Origin: Lachnoclostridium sp. UBA6558
Lineage (GTDB): Bacteria; Bacillota; Clostridia; Lachnospirales; Lachnospiraceae
Length of the DNA stretch: 13,407 nt
Direction of reading: 5' to 3'
Assembly (NCBI GenBank): GCA_002434335.1
Contig: DJJW01000088.1
Span: forward strand, 29,368 to 42,774
The position numbers were made by a program, and so were the translations under genes. Shown here in pieces: positions 1-7,492 of the stretch. Under the pieces are notes generated by a model. The model was not told where the DNA came from. It saw only the letters and a list, made by a program, of their open reading frames with translations, and made no database searches. Numbering within the stretch: the first letter of the stretch is position 1; the number at the start of each line of letters is the position of its first letter.

Positions 1-697
1 CATAACGACTCTTAAAATTCTCAGTCAGATCATCGGACCAAGGCAGCTCCCCGAAATGATTGCAGGTAAGTCTTGGTTCATCGGTAAAGAATCCTTTTAT
101 ATAGGTTCCGAAATCTTCCCCATATTTTTCAAAGTAAACCTCATGGGTGCATTGTAAGAATGCCTCCACTGCCCTCTTATTCATTGTATCGATATAATAT
201 GGATTTGTATGTCTTCTAACAGCAAGAAATTCCTGTCCATCATTTAACAGCGTATTATAATCCCAGTCAATCTTAACATAGAACTCCCTTTCCTTATCAT
301 ACAGGTATACAGCTAAAATGGCTGCTTTATCAATATCTTTTAAGGAAGTATATCTTTCAAGGGTCATGAATTTGGCATGATAATCTGCTGAAAGCGCCGG
401 AACGATTCCTCCTGCAAAACCACTGGGCCAGCCTTCTTCATCATAGAGCCAGACATCCAGGTCGACCTCTTTTCCTTTGTCTATTCCGGCTTTGATGCAT
501 TCAAACCATTCTTCTCCCAGATAATCCACCTTTAAACCGGATCTGGCATGGAAGAAAGCACCTCCCACGCCTGCCTGTTTCATTTCCACTATCTGATTCT
601 GTATTTCCTCTTTCTCCAATTGATCATTCCAGGACCAAAAAGGTATCGGCCGGAATTTATTGGAAGGATTTTTAAATTCATTCATCTTAATAACCAT
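1..697 (-). CDS. GH106-like glycoside hydrolase (alpha-L-rhamnosidase type), N-terminal part
   Basis: The reading frame is open from 697 to the left edge (232 codons seen), so only the N-terminal third is present. The start reads MVIKMNEFKNPSNKFRPIPF and continues WSWN. Landmarks are FRPIPFWSWN (residues 15-24), an AGVGGAFFHAR segment (42-52), DEEGWPSGFAGG (86-97) and FTDEP (204-208). This order is typical of the large GH106-like proteins of clostridia, which cleave terminal alpha-L-rhamnosyl or related residues. There is no signal peptide, so a cytoplasmic enzyme acting on imported oligosaccharide is inferred. The start is uncertain: ATG at 742, 697 or 685 are all in frame. Homologues as I recall them begin near the 685 ATG (MNEFKNP). 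An AAAGG lies one base before 697 and 13 before 685, and a GAGAGG lies 11 bases before 742. It is last of the three hydrolase genes and may be a separate transcription unit. Exact specificity cannot be judged without the rest. Confidence 0.82.
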   Translation of the reverse strand, partial: MVIKMNEFKNPSNKFRPIPFWSWNDQLEKEEIQNQIVEMKQAGVGGAFFHARSGLKVDYLGEEWFECIKAGIDKGKEVDLDVWLYDEEGWPSGFAGGIVPALSADYHAKFMTLERYTSLKDIDKAAILAVYLYDKEREFYVKIDWDYNTLLNDGQEFLAVRRHTNPYYIDTMNKRAVEAFLQCTHEVYFEKYGEDFGTYIKGFFTDEPRLTCNHFGELPWSDDLTENFKSRY

Positions 698-1069
698 GCC
701 TTTCTTATAGTCTGCAGATATATTGAGCTGCAGCCATTTCATTCACCATTCAGCCTCTCAGTACAATGTTCTCTAAATACCTGTGCACCTTCTGCTGTTG
801 AATTCACTCAGTCGAATATTCAAGAGAATGCTTGGGGGGCTTACATCAAAACCTGAATAATACACTATTCGTAATTCAGAACAGAATAATGCATAGGTAT
901 TTGCAGAACATTGTACTGCTTGTGTTTTATATTATTTACGTCAGGCCGGATGTTCTTACACTAAATCAATTGCACGCAACATTTGCAGACTGATGTTACT
1001 GTCATATATCAGAGTGAGAATATACTTTTTAATTGTTCACACCAATACTGTCTTTCTATAAATTTCGCA
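698..1069. other. 372-bp gap between two hydrolase genes, no gene seen
   Basis: No convincing reading frame lies here on either strand. The gap holds a 160-bp inverted-repeat element (759-918) with a run of six G at about 834-839, a weak hairpin near 989-1012, and a short inverted repeat TTGCACGCAA at 970-979. I could not find a convincing promoter for the downstream minus-strand GH106-like gene, and no GC-rich hairpin with a T-run follows the DUF5605 gene stop at 1070. Confidence 0.6.
759..918. repeat. 160-bp element bounded by 29-bp imperfect inverted repeats
   Basis: The left arm (759-787) begins CAGTACAATGTTCT and ends TGCA. The right arm (890-918) is its reverse complement with 26 of 29 positions matching; mismatches are an adjacent pair in the middle and one near the inner end. 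The match stops abruptly on both sides, giving sharp ends CAGTAC...GTACTG. The 102-bp interior has no gene. At most a 2-base CT direct repeat flanks it (757-758 and 919-920), which is not significant. It could be a MITE-like relic or, transcribed on the minus strand, a long RNA hairpin in the mRNA between the two hydrolase genes. Confidence 0.7.
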
Positions 1070-2611
1070 TCAATTTAAATTCCCTGTTATACCTTCTTCC
1101 CAAATTCTCAATGCCATATATTCCTTTGAAGGGAGGTCTATTCTAAATTTGTTACTAAATACACCTCTGTCTTCGATTGTCATATTCCAGGTATCAATTA
1201 CCTGTACAACATATCGCTTTCCCTGCTGGAATTCAAATTCCTTAAAGGCAGGTCTGGTGTGACCGGTATAAAAGAGATAATATTTACCACTATAGCCGGG
1301 GTGGGAAGCAGTAGCACAGTTATCCTCCCATTTCTTCATTTCTGCCGGTTTCAGACCATGACCAGGTGTTTGCAGCAGCAGTTCATATAGAAACTTAAGT
1401 CTGACTGCAGATTCACCGTAGAGTACGCCGCCATGGGACCACCAGAGTTTATCCTTTTCATGCATATAAGTTTCTCCGTGTCCGCAGTAACCTCCTCGTA
1501 CAGTTGTTGTCCAAAATAACCTTACCATTTCTTCGGCAGTAAGATTCCCCCAGGAAAAATTAATATTTCCTTCGTACCCAACCTCATCAAAAACGACCGG
1601 CTTACCATATTGTTCTCTTAATGCTTTTGTACCTGCTGCGGACAGATAGATTTCTGTACGCTGTACACTGCAGTGAGTGACCCAGGGTCTTGTATAATCA
1701 TACAGGAGCTTGCAGTTGTGAATGGAACGAAGCCTGCGGTAAGGATCTTTCTTTACCAGGATATCTGCATATTCTTCCCAGTCTTTTAAGCCTTTTTTCT
1801 CACACAGGTCATACTCGTTAGCAAGTGACCACCATACATTACGGTAAGCTGCGAATCTGGCGGTTACATAATTAATATACAGCGCGCTGCTTTCACTGTC
1901 CATCTCTGAGAAACCCCATCTGTCATAGGGATGCATCAGAATCAGATCTGCTTCAATCCCCAATTTCATTAAATCCTGAATCCGCTTCTCGATGATTCTA
2001 AAATGCTCCGGGTTAAACCGTTTATAATTCCAGCTGTTATCAGGATTCGACGGTAAATATTCCATAAAATTATCCTTTGAGATTCCGCTGATATCGCAGG
2101 GCTTGCCTTCGTAAGGATAGGAAATCGGCTCATACAGGTTATAATCATAATGCTTTGGAAAAATGCAAAATCTTATTTTGTTGAAGGGGCTTTTTCTTAA
2201 TGTATCAAGTGTTTCCAGCTGCATGGCTTCAGGCTGGTGAGTCCATGCATAGCAGGTCGTACCGACGGAATAATAAGGTGTTCCGTCCTCATAGGCAAAA
2301 TGATAGGTATCACATACCCTGACCGGCCCATGGTTATTGTCCGTGGCTGCCGTAACTTCAAATTGTCCTTCATAAGCAGCTTCTGTAAAGCTTCCTTCTA
2401 CTCTATATGTATAAATACCTTCAAAGGAGGGCATGAATCTGATTACATATCGGCGGTCTCCGTCATAGAAACCAAATACCTTCTTATTCTCATGCTCACC
2501 GCTAAAGTATCCATAAATTTCATAGTCTGTATAGGGATTCCCTTCCTTGTTTCCTTCCAGCACCAGTTCGAAGACTCCCCATTTTTCTGTCTTTTTCATT
2601 TCCTCCCTCAT
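1070..2611 (-). CDS. DUF5060/DUF4038/DUF5605 glycoside hydrolase, apiosidase-like
   Basis: The 513-residue protein has a beta-sandwich DUF5060-type N-terminus (about 8-90: WGVFELVLEG, NPYTDY, FYDGD). A TIM-barrel of the DUF4038 (apiosidase-like) type follows (about 100-420), then a C-terminal DUF5605-like beta domain (about 425-510). The likely acid/base is Glu266 in WWSLANEYD and the likely nucleophile Glu343 in VVFDEVGYEG, the usual two-Glu arrangement of clan GH-A. Bacterial members are associated with breakdown of plant-type glycans; the precise bond here is unknown. There is no signal peptide, so action in the cytoplasm is inferred. The ATG at 2611 is preceded by GAGAGG at six bases. A second in-frame ATG at 2599 follows GGGAGGAA too closely. 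The gene starts three bases after the stop of the GH63-like gene, so the two are translationally linked. Confidence 0.88.
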   Translation of the reverse strand: MREEMKKTEKWGVFELVLEGNKEGNPYTDYEIYGYFSGEHENKKVFGFYDGDRRYVIRFMPSFEGIYTYRVEGSFTEAAYEGQFEVTAATDNNHGPVRVCDTYHFAYEDGTPYYSVGTTCYAWTHQPEAMQLETLDTLRKSPFNKIRFCIFPKHYDYNLYEPISYPYEGKPCDISGISKDNFMEYLPSNPDNSWNYKRFNPEHFRIIEKRIQDLMKLGIEADLILMHPYDRWGFSEMDSESSALYINYVTARFAAYRNVWWSLANEYDLCEKKGLKDWEEYADILVKKDPYRRLRSIHNCKLLYDYTRPWVTHCSVQRTEIYLSAAGTKALREQYGKPVVFDEVGYEGNINFSWGNLTAEEMVRLFWTTTVRGGYCGHGETYMHEKDKLWWSHGGVLYGESAVRLKFLYELLLQTPGHGLKPAEMKKWEDNCATASHPGYSGKYYLFYTGHTRPAFKEFEFQQGKRYVVQVIDTWNMTIEDRGVFSNKFRIDLPSKEYMALRIWEEGITGNLN

Positions 2612-2614
2612 AGG

Positions 2615-3934
2615 TTACCTCTCTTCACTCTGAAAGAAACATTCATAGTTCCTCATAGGTGCTTTTCCCCGTAACTCGTCAGCCATATTTAACACCAGTA
2701 TATTCCAGTTGATAAATCCTCCGTTCATAATCGGTTCTCCGTCAAAGGGATTGTAATATTCATGAAGGCTTCCGGTTTTCGTTATATCCTCACCAAGTAA
2801 TCTGAGGGTTCTGTCATACATACTTTGGGCTTCTTTTACATATCCGTAATTTAAAAGCCCTCTGAATACAATATAGTTTGCAACCAGCCAGATAGGTCCA
2901 AGCCAGTTCGAGGGATTATTGGTAACCGATAAATCAAACATCTTCTCATCTTTAGCAAGAGTAGTGATTCCGAAATCACTATAGAAGGTATCTTTATCGA
3001 ACATATGCTTCACAAGGCTTTCTGCCTGTTCCTTTGTGGCAAAGCCTGCCCACATAGGTATGAAACCGGACCAGACACGGATTTTAATCGGCAGGGTATT
3101 CCAGAATACTCCTAACCCCTGATGGAACCAATCGAATTTTCTGGTCTTTATATCCACATCCGCGGAATAAAAGAATCCATCTCTGTTATCATAGCACTCT
3201 CTTTGTATGGAAGCGATAAGCTGCTCAGATTTCTGCTGGTACCAGACTGCTCTTTCTTCTTCCAGGCCAAGTTTTCTTAGAATCTTTGCTGCTGCCTGCA
3301 GCTCAGAAACCATAAAGCTGTTTAAGAAGATATTTGCAGTAGAGAACTTAGGACGACCAAAGGTAGCCGGATCATTATCCATTCCTATCATAATGTCATC
3401 ACACCAGACAAACAATCCGGGAATTTCAAAAAAGTAATTTTTGTAGTAACACATAAAATATTTATCCAGCTGTTCTATATAAGGCGAAATCCAGCTGTAG
3501 TCTTTGAGGTAGTCACTGATCAGACATATCTGGTTGCATAAAAAGGGCTTATGCATGTTCATCATAACACCTTCCTTATGCTTTAGATTCAGGTAAGGAT
3601 CTGTCCATTTACCGACTTCGATCATCATTGGAATATATCCGTCCTCCAGCTGATGGTCCAGGAAGTTATAGATATTTCCTTTGGCATGCTCTACAACCTT
3701 TTCCTTTATGCTGCTATCTTCTTCCTTCTCAAAGAGGTTTAAGAGTCCATAAACGGACCAGTAGGTATCCCAATCCCAAACATTGCCGTCATAAACTGAG
3801 CCAGGATCTATAAAGGGATATTTTATAAAGCTTACCGGATTTTTTAGTACACCGGGTATATTCTCTGTTATAAAGTTCCTGATTTTTTTTTCGTAATCTG
3901 CCATCTTAACAACCATACCTTTCTCGTGAATCAT
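2615..3934 (-). CDS. GH63/MGH1-like (alpha/alpha)6-barrel glycosidase
   Basis: A 439-residue protein resembling the short bacterial GH63-type enzymes (mannosylglycerate/glucosylglycerate hydrolase and YgjK-like alpha-glucosidases). Visible motifs are WDWDTYW (53-59), a GMDNDP loop (174-179) whose first Asp, 176, is the likely general acid, a PSNWLGPIW segment (331-339), and LHEYYNPFDGEP (380-391) whose Glu382 is the likely general base. Inverting cleavage of an alpha-glycosidic bond is expected from the family; the substrate is not readable. There is no signal peptide. The ATG at 3934 overlaps the TGA of the upstream permease by four bases (ATGA). In-frame ATGs at 3916 and 3904 are also possible: AAAGG sits directly before 3934, and GAAAGG one base before 3916. 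The conserved region appears to begin after 3904 (MADYEKKIRNF). Confidence 0.85.
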   Translation of the reverse strand: MIHEKGMVVKMADYEKKIRNFITENIPGVLKNPVSFIKYPFIDPGSVYDGNVWDWDTYWSVYGLLNLFEKEEDSSIKEKVVEHAKGNIYNFLDHQLEDGYIPMMIEVGKWTDPYLNLKHKEGVMMNMHKPFLCNQICLISDYLKDYSWISPYIEQLDKYFMCYYKNYFFEIPGLFVWCDDIMIGMDNDPATFGRPKFSTANIFLNSFMVSELQAAAKILRKLGLEEERAVWYQQKSEQLIASIQRECYDNRDGFFYSADVDIKTRKFDWFHQGLGVFWNTLPIKIRVWSGFIPMWAGFATKEQAESLVKHMFDKDTFYSDFGITTLAKDEKMFDLSVTNNPSNWLGPIWLVANYIVFRGLLNYGYVKEAQSMYDRTLRLLGEDITKTGSLHEYYNPFDGEPIMNGGFINWNILVLNMADELRGKAPMRNYECFFQSEER

Positions 3935-4764
3935 CCTTTAACAGCACCTGCTGTCATACCTTCGATAACCGCTTTGTTCAGTATCATATAAACAACCAGC
4001 ATAGGCAATACACTCATGGATACAGAAGCAAAGATCGCTCCCCAGTTCTTGGCACCGAACTCATCCTGGAAATACAGCAGACCCGTCTGTATCGTCTTTA
4101 ATTTTGTATCATTTATAAAAGTCATGGAGAACAGCAAATCATTCCATTTAAAGAAGAACTGCAAAACCAGTACGGTTACAATGGCATTTTTCATTAAGGG
4201 TACTACAATGGTCCACATAAGCTTATAGATTCCGCAGCCATCTACAACGGCAGCTTCCAATATCTCATCAGGCAAGGACTTTAAGAAACCTGTTACCAGA
4301 TAGATGGAAAGGGATAAACCAAATGCAATATAGGTAATGATGAGACTGGTTCTTGTATTTATCAGGTTCATTCCATTGTATATCTGAAAGAGGGGAATTA
4401 ATGCAGTTGCTACCGGAACCATGATACCGATTCCAAAAAAGGAAGCCACCTTATCTTTAAATTTCCATTCCATTTTGGTCAATGCAAAGCCGATGGTTAC
4501 AGAGAAAAAGACGATAAATACCAGCGCTGCCAGTGTATTGATCAGACTGTTCTTAAAGAAGGTTGCCATGTTTCCTCTGGTCCAGGCGTCAATGTAATTC
4601 TGAATGTAAAAGCCGTCATTTAATGCATATGCCGGTTTGCTTACGAATTCAGCCGGCTTTTTAAAGGACGCTGTAAGCATCCAGAACAACGGATAAACTT
4701 CTAATATAACAAGACCGGCTGTCAACAGTGATATAATAAGTGGTTTTATTTTTATTTTTTTCAT
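3931..4764 (-). CDS. ABC sugar transporter permease, MalG/YesQ type
   Basis: A 277-residue integral membrane protein with about six hydrophobic segments (first at roughly 9-31, last near 250-264). It carries the cytoplasmic EAA loop that docks the ATPase: EAAVVDG begins at residue 170 and runs on to PLMKN. This is the second permease of a CUT1-type (family 1) carbohydrate importer, partner of the MalF-like protein encoded just upstream. The start ATG has AAGGA almost adjacent, and the gene begins five bases after the upstream permease stop. Its own stop overlaps the start of the GH63-like gene, tying import directly to hydrolysis. The length is normal for the family and nothing is missing. 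Confidence 0.93.
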   Translation of the reverse strand: MKKIKIKPLIISLLTAGLVILEVYPLFWMLTASFKKPAEFVSKPAYALNDGFYIQNYIDAWTRGNMATFFKNSLINTLAALVFIVFFSVTIGFALTKMEWKFKDKVASFFGIGIMVPVATALIPLFQIYNGMNLINTRTSLIITYIAFGLSLSIYLVTGFLKSLPDEILEAAVVDGCGIYKLMWTIVVPLMKNAIVTVLVLQFFFKWNDLLFSMTFINDTKLKTIQTGLLYFQDEFGAKNWGAIFASVSMSVLPMLVVYMILNKAVIEGMTAGAVKG

Positions 4765-4769
4765 ATCCT

Positions 4770-5654
4770 TTATGCTTTTTCCTTTCTGTCAAAGAGGTTA
4801 ATTAATCTGGAACCTACCACACATAACAAGAAAATAAATACCGCTATAACGCTTCCGTAACCTACCTTACCGTATGTAAAGGAAACACTGTACATGAACA
4901 TGGACAGGGATTTGGTAGCGCTTCCCGGACCTCCTTTTGTTAAAGCAAGAGCAGATTCAAACATCTTAACAGTTCCGGTAAAGCTAAAGATCATACAGGT
5001 TATCGTAATGGGTTTTAAGAGAGGTGAAAGCACTCTTCGGAATAAATTAATGGCATTGCAGCCGTCAATTTTTGCTGCTTCGATAATTTCACCCGGTATA
5101 TCTAATAATGCCCCATAAAAGATTACGGAATAGAAGCCCATGGCAACCCAGATATCCATGGCAGAAAGTGCTCCAAGTGCTGTGGAGGATTGACCTATCC
5201 AAGGCTGTACCAGGTTCTGTAATCCCATATTGGAAAGGATACTGTTTAACAAACCATAGTTAGGCTGAATTTCATAGATCTTAACAAACAGCTGACCAAC
5301 CGCTACTGTGGGCAATACTACAGGGAAAAACACTAAGGTACGTACTACATTTTTAAATCTGGTAAGCCAAAAACGGAAGAACAGTGCCAATAAAAGACCT
5401 AAGCCTACCTGCCCTATCATAACAATAGCTATATATTTTAAATTCACAATCAAAGCATTATGAAAATTTTTATCGTGAAACAGTCTTTCATAATTCGCAA
5501 ATCCTACGAAATTCCATTTCAATCCGGGTGTTCCTTCATAGACGGAATAATACACCGACCATATTACCGGAAGCATAACAATAATTGTGTAAAGCAGCAG
5601 CCCTGGCAGTACAAATAAAGCTATTGCTTTCTTATTTCCTAGTACGTTTTTCAT
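4770..5654 (-). CDS. ABC sugar transporter permease, MalF/YesP type
   Basis: A 294-residue membrane protein beginning MKNVLGNKKAIALFVLPGLL, with six predicted membrane segments and the EAA loop EIIEAAKIDGCNAINLFRR (about residues 199-217) typical of CUT1 importers. It forms the heterodimeric channel with the MalG-like protein. I chose the ATG at 5654 because GGAG lies five bases before it; a longer in-frame start at a TTG (5672) would place that ribosome binding site inside the gene. A 279-bp gap containing a stem-loop and a candidate promoter separates it from the binding-protein gene. No ATP-binding subunit gene is in the window; in many Bacillota one shared MsmK/MsmX-type ATPase serves several such transporters, so a distant gene is expected. 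Confidence 0.92.
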   Translation of the reverse strand: MKNVLGNKKAIALFVLPGLLLYTIIVMLPVIWSVYYSVYEGTPGLKWNFVGFANYERLFHDKNFHNALIVNLKYIAIVMIGQVGLGLLLALFFRFWLTRFKNVVRTLVFFPVVLPTVAVGQLFVKIYEIQPNYGLLNSILSNMGLQNLVQPWIGQSSTALGALSAMDIWVAMGFYSVIFYGALLDIPGEIIEAAKIDGCNAINLFRRVLSPLLKPITITCMIFSFTGTVKMFESALALTKGGPGSATKSLSMFMYSVSFTYGKVGYGSVIAVFIFLLCVVGSRLINLFDRKEKA

Positions 5655-5812
5655 TTTTACTCCGATCTGCAATTGAATATGCGTAAGTCATCTTATAACC
5701 CATGTCTACCACGCTAAGGTGACATGTTAATTTATTCTTAACTCAGGTAAATATAATTGTATAGTTGTAATTCTACAATAATGTATGTATTTCTATTATT
5801 TTGTATATTAAT

Positions 5813-5842
5813 TTTATATTCACTGTTATCATATCATTTCAA
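5813..5842 (-). promoter_or_regulatory. Candidate internal sigma-A promoter before the permease genes
   Basis: On the minus strand TTGAAA (5842-5837) and TATAAA (5818-5813) are spaced 18 bases apart. They lie downstream of the binding-protein stem-loop and about 160 bases upstream of the MalF-like start. The surrounding DNA is AT-rich, so chance matches are easy. The location, just past a terminator-like hairpin, is the main argument. Confidence 0.4.
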
Positions 5843-5867
5843 ATTAATTTGTCAGTTATCTTTTCCG

Positions 5868-5911
5868 AAAAATATGGAGCAATAGAAATGCACTTAACTA
5901 TTGCTCCATAT
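5868..5911 (-). terminator. Stem-loop with T-tract after the binding-protein gene (attenuating terminator)
   Basis: The arms ATATGGAGCAATAG (5872-5885) and CTATTGCTCCATAT (5898-5911) are exact reverse complements, giving a 14-bp stem with a 12-base loop. On the minus strand the stem is followed by five T (5872-5868, overlapping the stem base), then CGG. It begins about 22 bases after the binding-protein stop. The short T-tract and internal operon position suggest partial termination or protection of the binding-protein mRNA 3' end rather than complete termination. Confidence 0.75.
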
Positions 5912-5933
5912 GAATCTTATAAGTTAGAGCCGA

Positions 5934-7316
5934 TTAATACTGGCTTCCGTCGTAAGCATCCTGAATAAACTGCATGTATTCTTTTGCTGTCATATCACCA
6001 TTAATCAATGTCTGAACATAATCCTGTGCAACTGTTGATGTCTCGCTGTTCATACCGGCTTCATACCAGGTTGTTGCCTTTGTAACTTTGCCCAATTCAT
6101 CCGCAACAATTTTAGAATAGGAGCTTAAATCTCCGGCTACATCGTATTTATAACCTTTAACAGCACCAAACTGTGTCATAGCTTCATTACCAAGATTCTG
6201 TACCATATATTTTAGCCAGCCAGCAGTTCCTTCATCATACTTATCCTGTGCAAGTGCAAGGATATTTCCGCAGTTCATGGAATATTCCGTGATTGGACTG
6301 ATGGACTCATCAACTACAGGAATATTAAAGAATCCGATGCCGTCTTCACCTGCAGGATTTGTATCTGCTGTAAGGGCTTCTGTAAACCAGCTGCCGTTAT
6401 AGAAGATAGCCGCTTTGCCGGATAAGAGCATGTTACCTGCTGTATTCTGATCAACGGTTGTAATACCCTCACCAAAATAACCTTTTGCTGCAAGGTCCTG
6501 CAGCTTCTGTGCTGCTGCTACATAACCGTCATCTGTGTATTTTGCTGTGCCATTGGCAGCTTTCTGCATTGCGTCGCCGCCCATGCTTCGTACAACATAA
6601 GAATTGACTAAACGTGTAAGTGGCCATTTGTCTGCTCCACCTGCAGTAAGCGGCTGAATTCCTGCTTCCTGTAATTTTGCACATACAGCTTCAAAGTCTT
6701 CCCATGTGGTAGGTACTTCTACACCGGCCTGCTCAAAGAGCGCTTTGTTATACCAGAAGCCTTCAACATTCATACCAAGAGGCAAATCATATAAATCGTC
6801 TGTTCCGGATAAGGTCTTTAAGAGAGAAACAGCACCTTCATCCATCATATCGGAAACACCAAGCTCTTCTAAAGCTTTACTGATGTTTACAAGCTTATCA
6901 TTTTCAATGAGATCCACAATGGGTTTACCGGATTCATAAACGAATACATCGGGTAAATCATCGGAAGCCACCAGGGTAGCAATTTTTTGTTTTAAATTAT
7001 CAGAGGAAACAAGTTCAAATTCATATTTGAAGTTTGGATTAACCTCAGCAATATATTTCTTTGTTAAATCAGTTATTAGTTTCCCGTTATCTTTATCTTC
7101 CGCCCAAATAGATAAAATCTTAATGGTTTTAGCAGGCTGTGCATCACCGGTCTCAGAATCTCCGGTTTTTGCTGTATCTGTATCTGTATCTTTGCTTGTA
7201 TCTTCCGTCTTATTTCCGCTGTTTGAACCAGCGTTTTCCGCTTTGTTTCCACATCCAGATACCATTGCCATAACCATTACTGCTGCCAATATTACAGCTA
7301 ATAAACGTCTTTTCAT
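5934..7316 (-). CDS. Extracellular sugar-binding lipoprotein of the ABC transporter (SBP family 1)
   Basis: A 460-residue solute-binding protein. The N-terminus is a lipoprotein signal: basic MKRR, a hydrophobic stretch (about 5-18), and the lipobox MVSGC with lipidated Cys22. A Lys/Asp/Thr/Ser-rich linker follows (about 24-63), encoded in part by short GTATCT-like DNA repeats near 7171-7203. The mature domain begins TIKILSIW and continues with segments typical of family-1 sugar-binding proteins (LPDVFVYESG, PLGMNVEGFWYNKALFEQAG, TWEDFEAVCAKL, GKAAIFYNGSW). It sits outside the membrane and delivers an oligosaccharide to the MalF/MalG-like permeases. GGGGG lies about nine bases before the ATG. 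It is the first transporter gene after the regulator pair, and a stem-loop follows its stop. The ligand cannot be read from the sequence. Confidence 0.94.
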   Translation of the reverse strand: MKRRLLAVILAAVMVMAMVSGCGNKAENAGSNSGNKTEDTSKDTDTDTAKTGDSETGDAQPAKTIKILSIWAEDKDNGKLITDLTKKYIAEVNPNFKYEFELVSSDNLKQKIATLVASDDLPDVFVYESGKPIVDLIENDKLVNISKALEELGVSDMMDEGAVSLLKTLSGTDDLYDLPLGMNVEGFWYNKALFEQAGVEVPTTWEDFEAVCAKLQEAGIQPLTAGGADKWPLTRLVNSYVVRSMGGDAMQKAANGTAKYTDDGYVAAAQKLQDLAAKGYFGEGITTVDQNTAGNMLLSGKAAIFYNGSWFTEALTADTNPAGEDGIGFFNIPVVDESISPITEYSMNCGNILALAQDKYDEGTAGWLKYMVQNLGNEAMTQFGAVKGYKYDVAGDLSSYSKIVADELGKVTKATTWYEAGMNSETSTVAQDYVQTLINGDMTAKEYMQFIQDAYDGSQY

Positions 7317-7492
7317 GTCGTTAGACCCCCTGTAATCAAAATCCTTCTTGAGTTTTGTTTAAATCTTATAGAATTTTCCGGAATTCACTCTATATGTATA
7401 CAATATCACAAACCAGATTCTTTTCTAGTCACATATTTCTTATAAAATGTATACTTTTTTTATATTTCTGTAATTTCAGTATAATATTTTAA
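7317..7492. promoter_or_regulatory. Control region between the response regulator and the binding-protein gene
   Basis: This 176-bp AT-rich gap is where a YesN-type regulator would be expected to act. ATGTATAC occurs twice in the same orientation (7394-7401 and 7447-7454), 53 bp apart, close to five helical turns. A TTCCGGAA palindrome lies between the nearer copy and the gene (about 7376-7383). A TATAAG -10-like hexamer on the minus strand (7371-7366) has no good -35, which would fit an activator-dependent promoter. Binding is inference only. Confidence 0.4.

Larger units (their letters stand above)
5655..5933. other. 279-bp intercistronic region between binding protein and permease
   Basis: No gene is seen. 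It holds a perfect 14-bp stem-loop next to the binding-protein stop, a minus-strand promoter-like pair of hexamers beyond it, and a 12-bp palindrome CAAATTAATTTG (5840-5851) overlapping the -35 hexamer. The rest is AT-rich DNA of uncertain role. The arrangement fits high expression of the binding protein and lower or separately initiated expression of the permeases and hydrolases. Confidence 0.55.

Noticed and set aside
548..856. 102-codon plus-strand reading frame
   Set aside because: It is antisense to the start of the GH106-like gene and runs into the inverted-repeat element. It has no ribosome site and its composition is not protein-like.
970..979. TTGCACGCAA as an operator or catabolite-repression site
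   Set aside because: It is only 10 bp, does not match the CcpA site consensus, and is not positioned at a recognisable promoter.
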